Shown: piece after piece, positions 34,216 to 43,596 of the stretch
Layout: each line of letters opens with the position of its first letter
How positions within the stretch are numbered: position 1 is the stretch's first letter
Origin: CAZFHA01 sp964518595
GTDB lineage: Bacteria; Bacillota; Clostridia; Saccharofermentanales; Saccharofermentanaceae
DNA length: 64,000 bases
Assembly (NCBI GenBank): GCA_964518595.1
Contig: CAZFHA010000017.1
Location: 13,955 to 77,954 of the forward strand
Direction: 5' to 3'
Made by a program: the position numbers and the translations under genes
Notes under the pieces: generated by a model
Database searches by the model: none
The model's input: the letters and a program-made list of their open reading frames with translations, nothing else
What the model was told of the DNA's origin: nothing

Positions 34216-35082
34216 TCACTCTTCTAATTGGCGTTTCCAACGCTTACCAGTCTCCGTTGCCGCCAACCCTCCTAAAGAGGTTTCTTTCAATGCTGCTGGC
34301 ATCATTCTGCCCGTCTGTCCCATAGCTAAAATTACTTCATCACAAGGAACTTTACTTTCGATTCCGGCCAAGGCCAATTCTGCTGCCAAGAAAGCATTAG
34401 CAGCACCAGCGGCATTGCGTTTAATACAGGGAACTTCTACCAAGCCTCCTAAAGGATCACAGGTAAGCCCCAGCATATTTTTGAGTGCTAATGCCGCAGC
34501 TTCCGCCACTTGCTGAGGTGTACCCCCTGACATTTCGGTCAAGGCAGCCGCCGCCATGGCGCTGGCTGACCCAATCTCGGCTTGGCAGCCTCCAGAAGCA
34601 CCGGAAATTGTTGCCTGATTGCCGATAACCAACCCAAAGGCTCCCGCCGTAAATAAGTATGGCATAGTTTCACTATCTGAAAGTCCCAAGCGCTCTTGAG
34701 CAGCAAACAAAACACCGGGAACCACGCCGGAAGACCCGGCAGTGGGAGTCGCGCAAATCAGCCCCATGCTACTATTCACCTCATTGGTGGCAATGGCATA
34801 ACAGGCTGCCTTTAGTAAAGTAGGATCAGTCAGGTACTGCCCTTTTTCTATATACGTAAATAATCGCAAGGCATCTTGACCCGTAAGTCCGGAGTGGGAG
34901 GTTACACCTTTAATACCAAGAGCAACCGCCTCTTTCATAACCGTAAAACGATGATTCATATCGGCTATAACATCAGATTCTGAGCGCCCCGTCTCTTTTA
35001 CCTCCCAATCAATCATAATTTGATAGATGGGGCGTTTTTCCTTTTGTGCCTGAGCAATCAGTTCTGAAATTCGTTCAAACAT
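34216..35082 (-). CDS. sdaAA: L-serine dehydratase, iron-sulfur-dependent, alpha subunit
   Basis: Catalytic subunit that turns L-serine into pyruvate and ammonia using a 4Fe-4S cluster. The cluster Cys residues are visible in SGASGGCQAEIGSA, LTCDPLGGLVEVPC and near AACYAIATNEVNSS; TPTAGSSGVVPG is another signature. Length (288 aa) is normal. It lies 29 bases behind the beta subunit gene in the same direction. The enzyme is typical of anaerobes or is oxygen-sensitive. Confidence 0.95.
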   Translation of the reverse strand: MFERISELIAQAQKEKRPIYQIMIDWEVKETGRSESDVIADMNHRFTVMKEAVALGIKGVTSHSGLTGQDALRLFTYIEKGQYLTDPTLLKAACYAIATNEVNSSMGLICATPTAGSSGVVPGVLFAAQERLGLSDSETMPYLFTAGAFGLVIGNQATISGASGGCQAEIGSASAMAAAALTEMSGGTPQQVAEAAALALKNMLGLTCDPLGGLVEVPCIKRNAAGAANAFLAAELALAGIESKVPCDEVILAMGQTGRMMPAALKETSLGGLAATETGKRWKRQLEE

Positions 35083-35111
35083 CGCCTATTCTCCTCTTGC
35101 TCTTCATCAAA

Positions 35112-35774
35112 TTACAATGCTAGGCCGATGACTCGGCTGATATTTTCCTGACTGCGTAATTCCTCAAGGATTTTGTCGTCCAAGGGCTGGTCTGTCTCAA
35201 TAATCATAAGAGCCATTTCCCCTTTATGTAACCGTGAGACTTCCATATGACTGATGTTAACATGATGCTGCGCCAAAATTCTGGTGGTAGAGGCCACCGC
35301 CCCAAAAGCATCCCTATGAAAAACCAAAATAGCTGGAGCTTCACCAGATAAACTTAAGGCAAAACCATCCAGCTCTGTGATTTTAATCACGCCACCGCCC
35401 ACAGAAATACCGGTAATAGATAATTTTGCGTCAGGGCTTCTCAGAATAAGCTTCACGGTATTAGGATGAACCGGAATTTCTTCCTCTTTAAAGAAAGTGA
35501 TTTTGACTCCGGCTTCCTCGGCCAGAAGCAAGGCATTTTGAATACGGCTATCATCAGTGCCATAATCTAATATCCCACCTACCACTGCCACATCGGTGGC
35601 ATGTCCGCGATAGGTTTTAGCAAAAGAACCGTAAAAGTGTATCTCTACCGATGCCGGCTGGCGGCCAAAGATGCGTCTGGCAATTCGGCCAATTTGCACG
35701 GCTCCCGCCGTATGGGAGCTAGATGGTCCAATCATTACCGGTCCAATCATATCAAAGACACTGCGGTACTTCAT
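35112..35774 (-). CDS. sdaAB: L-serine dehydratase, iron-sulfur-dependent, beta subunit
   Basis: Beta subunit of the same enzyme. It opens YRSVFDMIGPVMIGPSSSHT, a signature of the family, and its last 70 residues (about 148-220) form an ACT domain (FHRDAFGAVASTTRIL, HHVNISHMEVSR) that could bind serine. It follows the aminopeptidase with a short gap, so free amino acids released from peptides may be used by the dehydratase. Confidence 0.95.
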   Translation of the reverse strand: MKYRSVFDMIGPVMIGPSSSHTAGAVQIGRIARRIFGRQPASVEIHFYGSFAKTYRGHATDVAVVGGILDYGTDDSRIQNALLLAEEAGVKITFFKEEEIPVHPNTVKLILRSPDAKLSITGISVGGGVIKITELDGFALSLSGEAPAILVFHRDAFGAVASTTRILAQHHVNISHMEVSRLHKGEMALMIIETDQPLDDKILEELRSQENISRVIGLAL

Positions 35775-35807
35775 CGTGTCAGCCTCCTCTTTCTCCCTAA
35801 GCTATTT

Positions 35808-37271
35808 TTAGCCAAAGTCTTTCAGAAGCAGGTAGAGCGTCTCCAGCCCTGCCCCAGTTGCGCCCTTAGTCTGGTAGCCATAGATTGGCTCCTTCACACT
35901 GCCACTACCGGCAATATCCAGATGTAGCCAAGGTTTATTCTCCGTGAAAGCCTCTAAAAACAAGCCTGCGGTTATGGCTCCACAAATTTTTCCACCAATA
36001 TTTTTAATATCGGCGACCTCGCTCTCCAGCATCTTTCGATGCTCAGCCGTGGTAGGAAAACGCCAAAACGTTTCACCACTTTTCTGCGCTGCCCCCTCCA
36101 GACTTTTCCAAAACTCATCATTATTACCTACAACGCCGGTGACACTATGCCCCAAAGCTGCAACCACCGCTCCTGTAAGCGTCGCCACATCAATAACATG
36201 AGTGGCAGGACTATTCTTAACCCCGTAGCCGATGGCATCACACATAATGAGACGGCCTTCAGCATCCGTGTTCAGCACCTCAATAGTTTTACCGCTGTAA
36301 GAGGTTATGACATCACTGGGCGAGAGGCTATCCGGCCCAATTCGATTTTCGCAAATGGGTATAAATGCGCTAAGGTTCACCGGCACCTGATTTTTAGCCA
36401 AGGCATACACAGCCCCCACAACGGTTGCAGCACCGCCCATATCTCCATTCATATCAATCATCAGGTCGGAGGGTTTTAAACTATACCCACCAGAATCATA
36501 GGTTACCCCTTTTCCTATCAGAGCAACATGCTTTTCACTAACACCCTTGTTATAGAGATCTGCTCCCTGATATCTTAAGCAGACCATAAGTGGTGGATAG
36601 TTACTACCAATACCTACACCCAGAAGTGCTCCCATTTTTAGTTTTTGAAGTTCCGGCAAGGTCAGAATTTCTATCTGAACAGGAGTATCTGACAGCAAAG
36701 CTTGTATCTTTTCCGCCAGATCTTGAGGGCGTAACCAGTTCCCGGGAAGGTTCGTGATGTCACGGGCAAAAACGATACCTAAAGCCACCTGAGTTCCTTC
36801 TTCTACTATCCCCGATAAATCTTCATCTGCCGCAACCGAAAAAGTTACCTCAGACTTTCCTAGCGCCTCAAGGGTCGCCTCGGTCTCTGCTTTGGCACTA
36901 AATTGGTATAGTCCAAGATAACTGCCCAGAACACTCTGGTAAATAGCCTCCTTACCATAACGTTGGTAGAATGGCGTAAGCTCCAAAGCAAAAGCATAGC
37001 ATTTCTTATCAGCCATCCCTTTAGCCCCTTGAGCAACCACTTCCTTTATTTTGTGGAGAGAAAGTTCATCACTCTTACCTAAACCAACATAAAGAACTAC
37101 TTGCCCCTCTTCAAGGCAAAAATAGCGTTCTAAAAAATCACCGGAAAAAAGCATATCTCCCTGAGGCAGCTTTTTAGCCGATTCTGTATCAACAAATTTA
37201 ATAATAGGTTCTTTAACCACTGGCTGACCCAGCTTAATAATCTGATAATTTTTCCAATAATCAAATAACAT
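35808..37271 (-). CDS. pepA: Leucyl aminopeptidase, M17 family
   Basis: Zinc- or manganese-dependent aminopeptidase that removes N-terminal residues from peptides in the cytosol. GKGVTYDSGGYSLKPS holds the metal Lys and Asp, MNGDMGGAA the second Asp, and NTDAEGRL the metal Glu and the catalytic Arg. The N-terminal macro-like domain (1-170) is diverged but present. Length (487 aa) is normal. First gene of a unit with the two serine dehydratase genes. The start follows GAAAGGATG. Confidence 0.94.
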   Translation of the reverse strand: MLFDYWKNYQIIKLGQPVVKEPIIKFVDTESAKKLPQGDMLFSGDFLERYFCLEEGQVVLYVGLGKSDELSLHKIKEVVAQGAKGMADKKCYAFALELTPFYQRYGKEAIYQSVLGSYLGLYQFSAKAETEATLEALGKSEVTFSVAADEDLSGIVEEGTQVALGIVFARDITNLPGNWLRPQDLAEKIQALLSDTPVQIEILTLPELQKLKMGALLGVGIGSNYPPLMVCLRYQGADLYNKGVSEKHVALIGKGVTYDSGGYSLKPSDLMIDMNGDMGGAATVVGAVYALAKNQVPVNLSAFIPICENRIGPDSLSPSDVITSYSGKTIEVLNTDAEGRLIMCDAIGYGVKNSPATHVIDVATLTGAVVAALGHSVTGVVGNNDEFWKSLEGAAQKSGETFWRFPTTAEHRKMLESEVADIKNIGGKICGAITAGLFLEAFTENKPWLHLDIAGSGSVKEPIYGYQTKGATGAGLETLYLLLKDFG

Positions 37272-37427
37272 ATACTCATCCTTTCATGGCCTGACGGTCT
37301 AGCGCTTATCAGGTCTCTACTATAATACTATTAACTATTCTTCTTGGCACATTTTTACTAATAAAAAGCTTACAAATAAAAAGACAAGCAGTTGATAAAA
37401 AAACATTAAGAGTCTTAATATTTATAG

Positions 37428-37433
37428 TATAAT
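37428..37433 (+). promoter_or_regulatory. Possible minus-10 for the small membrane protein
   Basis: A perfect TATAAT within a very AT-rich stretch, about 75 bases before the small protein start. No good minus-35 is found at the correct spacing (ATTAAG at best). The leader between carries a weak CTGAT/ATCAG hairpin. Confidence 0.35.
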
Positions 37434-37509
37434 ATATATAACAACATTTTGCCCTGATTGAGATATGACATCTAAGATCAGACACTAATAGAAAGGGCAG
37501 GTGATCTTT

Positions 37510-37731
37510 ATGAAGAGCAACCTATATTTTCCTTTCCCCTCCGGTTCTCCGGGACTTGGTTTCCAACTGTCTGAGAGACTTTCTTCTTCCCATCAAGAGG
37601 ACTATCTGGTTCTTCTCGGCTTATTTTTGATTGGCCTGGGGCTATTTTTAGCCTATTTAACCCTACGCCGTCGTCAAAAACTACAAAAAGTAAGAATCCG
37701 CGACCATAAAGATAGACCTCCCAAAGCTTAG
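37510..37731 (+). CDS. Small single-pass membrane protein, unknown
   Basis: A 73-residue protein with a Pro/Gly/Ser-rich N-terminus, one hydrophobic segment (about 34-52, VLLGLFLIGLGLFLAYL) and a Lys/Arg-rich cytosolic tail. Translation is supported by AGGTGATC before the ATG, a long match to the 16S rRNA tail, and by a TATAAT upstream. I do not recognise the family. Its last four bases overlap the convergent FetB-like gene. Confidence 0.6.
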   Translation: MKSNLYFPFPSGSPGLGFQLSERLSSSHQEDYLVLLGLFLIGLGLFLAYLTLRRRQKLQKVRIRDHKDRPPKA

Positions 37732-38516
37732 TGGAAAGAATCTATCAATTGGTCTTCACGGTTAAAGAAGGTTCTAAAGCCTAGTTGAAGAAGCAGAATA
37801 GAAGACAGCGAGGCCGCACCAAGAATGCCTAACATAATAGCAATTTGGTAAGCAATAGCGATGGTGGGAGATGTACCGGACAATATCTGTCCGGTCATCA
37901 TTCCCGGCAAAAATACCAGCCCCATTCCGGCGGTAGATTGTATTGTAGGCATGATTGCACCATCAAAGGCTGTATCTATCATTGGTTTGACAGCTTGCTC
38001 TGGTTTAGCCCCTAATAGCAAGGCCTCCTCTACCAGAGCCCTTTTACTGGACATGCTTTCTAATAAGGTCTTAATGCCTAGAGAAACTCCCGTCATAGAA
38101 TTGCCTATAAGCATTCCGGCTATGGGAATGAAGTACTGTGGATCATACCAAGGGGATATTCGCACCACCACTAAGAGATAAAATAAGAGACACACTACGG
38201 TACCGGAAAAGACGGAAAAGATAATCACCCGCTTAAAATGCGTCGACAATTTCCCCTTAAACTTGCGCAAAATAGTTAAGATAGCAAAGGTCTCCATCAA
38301 AAGCAGCACCCCTACAGTCAGCCAAGGGCTGGGGTTAGCCAGAATATAGACTAAGGCATACCCCGCCAACATCAGCTGAAGGGTCATACGAATGGAAGAA
38401 ATTAAGATTTCTTTTTCTCGGGGAATTTTTCGAAAGCGGCAAATCACCCAGACAAACAAGACGAAAATATATGCAAGAGCCACTTGAAACACGGATAACT
38501 GTACTACGTCACTCAT
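37728..38516 (-). CDS. fetB: ABC transporter permease, FetB/YbbM family
   Basis: Membrane subunit with about seven hydrophobic segments, UPF0014 family. Characteristic parts are FIPIAGMLIGNSMTGVSLG, ALLLGAKPEQA and STAGMGLVFLPGMMTGQILSG. In E. coli FetAB exports iron and protects from oxidative stress; that role is a family assignment here. The start overlaps the ATPase stop by four bases (ATGA). Confidence 0.9.
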   Translation of the reverse strand: MSDVVQLSVFQVALAYIFVLFVWVICRFRKIPREKEILISSIRMTLQLMLAGYALVYILANPSPWLTVGVLLLMETFAILTILRKFKGKLSTHFKRVIIFSVFSGTVVCLLFYLLVVVRISPWYDPQYFIPIAGMLIGNSMTGVSLGIKTLLESMSSKRALVEEALLLGAKPEQAVKPMIDTAFDGAIMPTIQSTAGMGLVFLPGMMTGQILSGTSPTIAIAYQIAIMLGILGAASLSSILLLQLGFRTFFNREDQLIDSFH

Positions 38517-39157
38517 AGTTTTAACTCCTCAGCTGGATGTGATTTTTTAAGTAGCCAAGCTTTGTTGGCAAATTGATGCACCATTTCCGGAGAATGGGTA
38601 ACCATAATAATACTGCTGTCCGATTCTTTGGCACAGCGAATCACAAGCTCAACAATCAGCTTCTCCGTCGCCCGGTCTAAAGCCGAGGATGGTTCATCCA
38701 GCAAATAAACAGAAGGCTTTAGCAGTAACAGCCTCCCCAGAGCCACCCGCTGTCTTTCCCCACCGGAAAGTTTATCAGCCGAGTCAGTTAGTTTCTTCTC
38801 CAAGTGAAGTTCACCTAATAATGACATTAAACGAGCTTCATCAGGCTCTGATTTTCCTTGAAAACGAAGTCCAGCCAAGAGATTGTCTGCCACAGTACCG
38901 CCAAACATCGGCGCATTTTGCGAAAGCAGTACCACTTCCCTGCGATGCTCTACACTATTTAAAGCCGCTAGAGAATCACCACGGAAAAGAATCTCCCCGG
39001 AATCAGGAGAAATTAGTTTATTCAAGAGTTTAAGAAAAGTTGTTTTACCACCGCCACTGGGGCCAGTTAGAGCCGTAACTTTCCCGGCTTCTATTTCCAG
39101 AGCCGGAATAGCCAAAATATCACCATAGGTAATCTCTCGACAGGAAAATAGGTTCAT
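38513..39157 (-). CDS. fetA: ABC transporter ATPase, FetA/YbbL family
   Basis: Short ABC ATPase (214 aa). Walker A GPSGGGKTT, signature KLSGGERQRVALG, Walker B VYLLDEPSSALD and MVTHSPE are all intact. First gene of the two-gene exporter, coupled by four bases to the permease gene. Function as iron or metal exporter is inferred from E. coli FetAB. Confidence 0.9.
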   Translation of the reverse strand: MNLFSCREITYGDILAIPALEIEAGKVTALTGPSGGGKTTFLKLLNKLISPDSGEILFRGDSLAALNSVEHRREVVLLSQNAPMFGGTVADNLLAGLRFQGKSEPDEARLMSLLGELHLEKKLTDSADKLSGGERQRVALGRLLLLKPSVYLLDEPSSALDRATEKLIVELVIRCAKESDSSIIMVTHSPEMVHQFANKAWLLKKSHPAEELKL

Positions 39158-39180
39158 TTTTTAGTCCTTTCTTCCTCTTC

Positions 39181-40449
39181 TTACAATGAAAAGTAATAAG
39201 AGTCCAACAGATAATCTTGTTTATACGTCAGAGCCAGCTTATATAGATAGTTTTTCAAGCTCTCCAAAGACCGAGTGCCTTGGGAATAGCCTTGCAGCAG
39301 GCGCTGATACTGGTCTTTTTCTTTAGTAGTTGCCTTACCACGATAGTAACCCCAGACATGTTCAGCCGCATTAACGGCGGCTCCTGCCTTAGGCACTTGA
39401 AAACGTCCCTGATCTATCAAATCATAAAATTTTATTGGTTCAAGAGGCATGCTGTGCCTTATTCGGCTATAACTTTCCGGCGCACGCTCCATAAGCAAAT
39501 ACTTATAACGTGCCCACTCTTCTTCCAAGAGCTTAGGGGTTTTATCCCCCTGAAGGCAGGCAATCAGTTTAACCGCCGAAATATTTTTATCTTTTACTTC
39601 CAACATAATATCCGGCGTTTTAATCGAATTCTCCGTAGCCACTCTCTCCCCAAGAGCTTGATAAAAAGTTAGAAATTCCGGCGCAGCAATCGTCTGGGTA
39701 TGCGCTCCCAAGCGTTGACCCAAAGCTTGCTGAGAGTAGTGTATTTTAGGCTGACCATCCATATCCTTCCAAGTGCCAAGGGCTCGGCATATCCAGTCCA
39801 GATCTGTACCGGAATCAAGGGGCGGGTTGATTCGATGATGCAGATTATCAAATACCACCGGCAGCCCGGTCTTGGCCGAAATCTCAAGCACATCAGCAAT
39901 ATGAAAGCAGCGCTCATCATTTTCAATTACCAGCCGGTCTTTTATCCGCTTATCTAAATCCTTTGCCCGCTCAACAAACCTAGCTTTGGCCCTATCCTTA
40001 TCACCATATACACCCCCCACATGTAAAATAAGCTTACAATCACTGCCCATACCTAAAGCAGTCAGAAAATCAGCATGATAACAGAGCTCTGCTACCGCTT
40101 GCTCATGTACCTTGGAGTCTGGGGAGTTGAGTACAGTGTACTGTCCCGGGTGCATGGAGAGACGAATATGGTTGTTTCTGGCAAACTGTCCCAGGGTACT
40201 AAGTTCCTGCTTGAAATGCTTCTGCCAAGGAATATTCACCTTGTCGGAGGAAGCAAAAGGAATCATATCCGAACTGATTCGAAATAATCTGATATTGCGT
40301 TTACTTGAATAGATCAATAATCGCTCCAGAGCCTGAAGATTATCTTTACTTATCTCCAAAAGCCTCTCATGGTTCGCATTAGCCAAACGGCAGGTGCGAA
40401 TGGTAGTATCAGGAACTGCTAGGGCCAAACAAGCATAACCTATATTCAT
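39181..40449 (-). CDS. uvsE: UV damage endonuclease UvsE with DUF1722-like C-terminal extension
   Basis: TIM-barrel endonuclease that nicks DNA 5' of UV photoproducts. It starts MNIGYACLALAV, with FRISSDMIPFAS, LSMHPGQYTVLNS, LILHVGGVYGDK, VIENDERCF and VFDNLHHRINPP carrying the metal His/Glu/Asp residues. The usual enzyme is about 300-320 aa; this one has about 110 additional residues (roughly 308-422) that begin RYKYLLMERAPESY and end LLQGYSQG...YLYKL...YLLDSYYF. That spacing resembles DUF1722 (YbgA), a domain known beside photolyase genes in other bacteria. Transcribed alone on minus. Confidence 0.9.
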   Translation of the reverse strand: MNIGYACLALAVPDTTIRTCRLANANHERLLEISKDNLQALERLLIYSSKRNIRLFRISSDMIPFASSDKVNIPWQKHFKQELSTLGQFARNNHIRLSMHPGQYTVLNSPDSKVHEQAVAELCYHADFLTALGMGSDCKLILHVGGVYGDKDRAKARFVERAKDLDKRIKDRLVIENDERCFHIADVLEISAKTGLPVVFDNLHHRINPPLDSGTDLDWICRALGTWKDMDGQPKIHYSQQALGQRLGAHTQTIAAPEFLTFYQALGERVATENSIKTPDIMLEVKDKNISAVKLIACLQGDKTPKLLEEEWARYKYLLMERAPESYSRIRHSMPLEPIKFYDLIDQGRFQVPKAGAAVNAAEHVWGYYRGKATTKEKDQYQRLLQGYSQGTRSLESLKNYLYKLALTYKQDYLLDSYYFSL

Positions 40450-40523
40450 GTCCCTCTTCCCCTTTCAAAAACTTTTGCCGGAGTTATCAAAAATCTACCA
40501 GGCCAAACCAAAGCATAATAAAC

Positions 40524-41255
40524 TTAGCCACTAAAAGGCGTAAATTTTCCCGGGTTTCCCCAAGCAAAGTCGCCCTGAGCTCCCAGAGCAAAATGCAGTT
40601 TAGCAATACCTAAGTCTACCAGCTGGAAGCCCTCTTCTTCCTTGACCTCAGCCCAAGCTTCACCATCTTTATAGGTAAAGAATACTGGCTGCCGGTTTAT
40701 CGCAGAAGGCGCTTTCTGGGCAGCCTTCACTCCGCGGATGAACCATTCTGGAGGCGTAACATCTGCCTTAAACAGCTCCTCAAGGGCTTTGGTTTTCCGA
40801 TGGGTTAAGCTGTAAATAAAACTCTCCCGCCGGGTTTTATTGGGCGGACAAAGACCCATAGTGATTACCAAAAGCGGCGTAGCACCTTGAGGACTTATTA
40901 AATTTGAACTTTTTTTATCAAAAGTACCACCCACCCAACAACTTCCTAAGCCTAGTTGGGTTCCTTCCAAGACAAGCTTTTCGCCAAAATAGCCTAACTT
41001 TTCTCGAAGATGAACATCTACCGGGTCTCCTGCTAATCCAATCAGACTACGAACACCCTTAAACATGCCATAACTCTTGCGTAGACCCGAAAAGGCCTCG
41101 GTACCATCAGCTATCCAAAAAATATCCAGACCAGCCTGGGCATTATATTCCATGATACTCTGAATAAGCTGGTTCTCTGTAGCTTCCGGTATCGGGTCGG
41201 TTAAATAGTTTCGTCTAGAAATACGATTTTGAATGGCTTCCTCTACGGTTAACAT
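40524..41255 (-). CDS. Nitroreductase-family protein (TM1586-like)
   Basis: FMN-binding oxidoreductase-like protein of 243 aa, with two half-domains. The N-terminus EAIQNRISRRNY is the nitroreductase opening, followed by YFGEKLVLEGTQLGLGSCWVGG and then an FMN-fold second half with APSAINRQPVFF and IAKLHFALGAQGDF. It fits the putative nitroreductase group of Thermotoga TM1586. I use the ATG of MLTVEEAIQNR, which follows GAGAGGA; an upstream in-frame start would add eight residues. Substrate unknown. Confidence 0.85.
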   Translation of the reverse strand: MLTVEEAIQNRISRRNYLTDPIPEATENQLIQSIMEYNAQAGLDIFWIADGTEAFSGLRKSYGMFKGVRSLIGLAGDPVDVHLREKLGYFGEKLVLEGTQLGLGSCWVGGTFDKKSSNLISPQGATPLLVITMGLCPPNKTRRESFIYSLTHRKTKALEELFKADVTPPEWFIRGVKAAQKAPSAINRQPVFFTYKDGEAWAEVKEEEGFQLVDLGIAKLHFALGAQGDFAWGNPGKFTPFSG

Positions 41256-41525
41256 AGTAGTCCTCTCACGGCCAGCCACCTGCGGTTCACAGTTCTTTTA
41301 CGACAGTAATTTGTGCCAGCCTGTTATTTTTCTTTATTTTAACATGAAAAAATAAGGAAAGAATAAGGAACATTTAGGAAATATCTTTTGAATCGAGCTC
41401 CGTATTCTTTTGTGTCCTTAAATCCCCTTGCAGAAACAGTTTTCCCATGGTTAAATTAAGCTATTCTTAAATCTTAGTAGTAGTTCTCAATAAGATTTCT
41501 CGTTATTTTGAGAGAGGTAAAATTT

Positions 41526-42260
41526 ATGGAATCTCAGACGTCACAACGCCCCCAACCCACAGAAGAGCAGCTCAAGGTTACCATTTGTGAAATTGGCGCA
41601 CTGCTATTTTCTCGAGGCATGGTGGCTTCCAATGATGGAAATATTTCTTGCCGTCTACCGGACGGCAACTTTTTAGTTACCCCCACGGGAGTAAGTAAAG
41701 GCGCATTGAAGCCAGAAATGCTTTTAAAGGTAGATAGTGAAGGTAAGGTCTTGGAAGGTACCTGGAAGACCACCTCCGAGATGCCCATGCATTTGCGTGC
41801 CTATCAGGAGCGCCCAGATATTCAGGCCGTTGTTCATGCTCACCCACCCACAGCCACAGCCTTTGCTTGTGCCGGTGAACCCATGGATGATTATGTGGCA
41901 ACGGAAGCGGTTTACAGTCTGGGTTGTGTGCCTGTCGCGCCATATGGAACACCCTCCACCCCGGAAGTACCCAACTCCATAGCACCTCTGCTGGCAGATT
42001 ACGACGCTCTACTCTTAGAATTCCACGGGGTTCTCACCGTTGGTGCCGATCTTTACTCGGCCTACTACCTCATGGAATCTGTGGAGCAATATGCCAAGAT
42101 CTGCTTCATGGTTCGCCAATTAGCTCCCGGACGTCAAATCCCCAAGGAAAAGATTGACCAGTTTTTAGAGATCCGCCGTCAGGCTAATCCCCCCGGGCGT
42201 CATCCTGGCTATCGTCAGCTACCGCGCTATCCCGCCGGTTTCTGGTATTTGGATTCTTAA
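41526..42260 (+). CDS. Class II aldolase/adducin-family protein (fuculose-phosphate aldolase-like)
   Basis: Zinc-dependent aldolase-type protein of 244 aa. The substrate loop SNDGNISCRL and TPTGVSKG, catalytic Glu region GTWKTTSEMPMHL, zinc His in AVVHAHPP and EFHGVLTVG are all in place. Probably acts on L-fuculose-1-phosphate, ribulose-phosphate or a related sugar. The ATG after GAGAGGTAAA is used; a TTG 18 bases upstream would precede the ribosome site. No sugar kinase or isomerase is adjacent, so the pathway is not fixed. Confidence 0.88.
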   Translation: MESQTSQRPQPTEEQLKVTICEIGALLFSRGMVASNDGNISCRLPDGNFLVTPTGVSKGALKPEMLLKVDSEGKVLEGTWKTTSEMPMHLRAYQERPDIQAVVHAHPPTATAFACAGEPMDDYVATEAVYSLGCVPVAPYGTPSTPEVPNSIAPLLADYDALLLEFHGVLTVGADLYSAYYLMESVEQYAKICFMVRQLAPGRQIPKEKIDQFLEIRRQANPPGRHPGYRQLPRYPAGFWYLDS

Positions 42261-42299
42261 TTTGGTACGATTTTGAGATACTATATGAAATTTGAGAGG

Positions 42300-42334
42300 G
42301 AGATCTGCTCTGCTGCGGCTCTCCCCTTTCTTAT
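42300..42334 (+). terminator. Weak terminator after the aldolase gene
   Basis: GGGAGA pairs with TCTCCC around a 16-base loop; the tail CCTTTCTTAT is only partly T-rich. It sits between convergent genes and reaches the end of the DUF1576 gene. Confidence 0.4.
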
Positions 42335-43596
42335 ACAAGCGAAGCAGCTCTCTTCTTATGAAGAGCATTTAAAATAGGAATCATTACGGCTGCAACCAGA
42401 CCGGCAGAAAAACCGGTATTATATAAGTTCATCCCCCCATGGAGAAAACCGGCATAAAGTACCAAAGAAGAATTAAGAAAACCAGCTACAACACCCCAAA
42501 CCCAGCCATAATGTCCGGCTATAGGAGCCAAAGCCGTTCCAAAGAGTGCCGCCAGTAGAATCGCTGGATCATTAATGTTCCAAGTTTTTAAGGTGCTGCC
42601 AATAAAAACGCCGAAAATAACCGGTAAAATATTTTTGAAATGCTTACCATAGCCACTAAAACCCACTATAGTTAAAATTCCACCAATAGTTGGACCATTT
42701 AGTTCGCCTTGCACCACAAGGACATACACCACAGCCAACACACCATTCAGTCCCATATTCATAAGGGTTGCTTCCAACCCTGCCTCCTGGATAAAATCGC
42801 TCCCCAGCCGTCCGGAATGGGAATAGATTTCTTTGAGCCCCCGAAGAGAACCGTAACTTTTTATAAAGCCATAAAGAAAAAAGCAGGCAAAAAGCCCCAG
42901 AAGAGCCGTAGCCATCAAAGTATTATTACCTGTACTCCAGAGCAGTCTAGGCTCAGCCTTATAGCCAAAGGATTTGAACAGTGAGGCATAAATCCCTCCA
43001 ATCAGACCGGCGGCCAAGCCCACATTATATAGAGCAAAGCCTTGATGAATTTTGACGCTGTGCCCAGCCACTGGGGGTAATAAAAATCCGATGCTAACAC
43101 CAATAAGAAGGCCTAAGGGCCAAGCAATCCAAGGCTTGAAACCAATAATAAAAATTACTTCTGTCACAAAGGGCGCCAAGCAGCTCCCTAAGAAAGCCAC
43201 ATGAATGTATTTTTTGAAGGGCTCTTTTTGCACTCGGGCATAAAGGGCTACACCAAAAATAATCGGCCAAACATTAAATAAATTTTTCCCAAACAAGCCA
43301 AAACTTCCCATCAAGAAAATTGCCGCCATATAGAGGCCGCTAAAGGGAACTTTCAGTTTGAGCAAGATAGCGATGGACAGTAACATTAATAATCCGGCAT
43401 TCACCAAAGCCGCACCTAATCCACCCACAACAAAATAATCAGTTATAAGCACATCAGAAGCAATGATAATGTTATATAAACCGCGAATAATCTCCTGGAT
43501 TGGATCAAGAAATAAGCCAAATACCACCATAGCAATGGCCACCAGCCCCACAATACTATAACCTTCACTAATTGAAACACCCTTTGTTTTTGTCAT
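42331..43596 (-). CDS. DUF1576 family integral membrane protein
   Basis: Polytopic membrane protein of 421 aa with about 12 hydrophobic segments and two related halves: GGLGAALVNAGLLMLLSIA and ATLMNMGLNGVLAVVYVL, then SFGLFGKNLFNVWPIIFGV and GYGKHFKNILPVIFGVF. This internal duplication with the Gly/Phe-Pro-Ile motifs is the DUF1576 pattern; the N-terminal half resembles the C-terminal half, as in many transporters. No function is assigned to the family. Its ATG overlaps the stop of the ferredoxin-type membrane gene by one base (TAATG), so the two products are made together. Confidence 0.85.
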   Translation of the reverse strand: MTKTKGVSISEGYSIVGLVAIAMVVFGLFLDPIQEIIRGLYNIIIASDVLITDYFVVGGLGAALVNAGLLMLLSIAILLKLKVPFSGLYMAAIFLMGSFGLFGKNLFNVWPIIFGVALYARVQKEPFKKYIHVAFLGSCLAPFVTEVIFIIGFKPWIAWPLGLLIGVSIGFLLPPVAGHSVKIHQGFALYNVGLAAGLIGGIYASLFKSFGYKAEPRLLWSTGNNTLMATALLGLFACFFLYGFIKSYGSLRGLKEIYSHSGRLGSDFIQEAGLEATLMNMGLNGVLAVVYVLVVQGELNGPTIGGILTIVGFSGYGKHFKNILPVIFGVFIGSTLKTWNINDPAILLAALFGTALAPIAGHYGWVWGVVAGFLNSSLVLYAGFLHGGMNLYNTGFSAGLVAAVMIPILNALHKKRAASLV

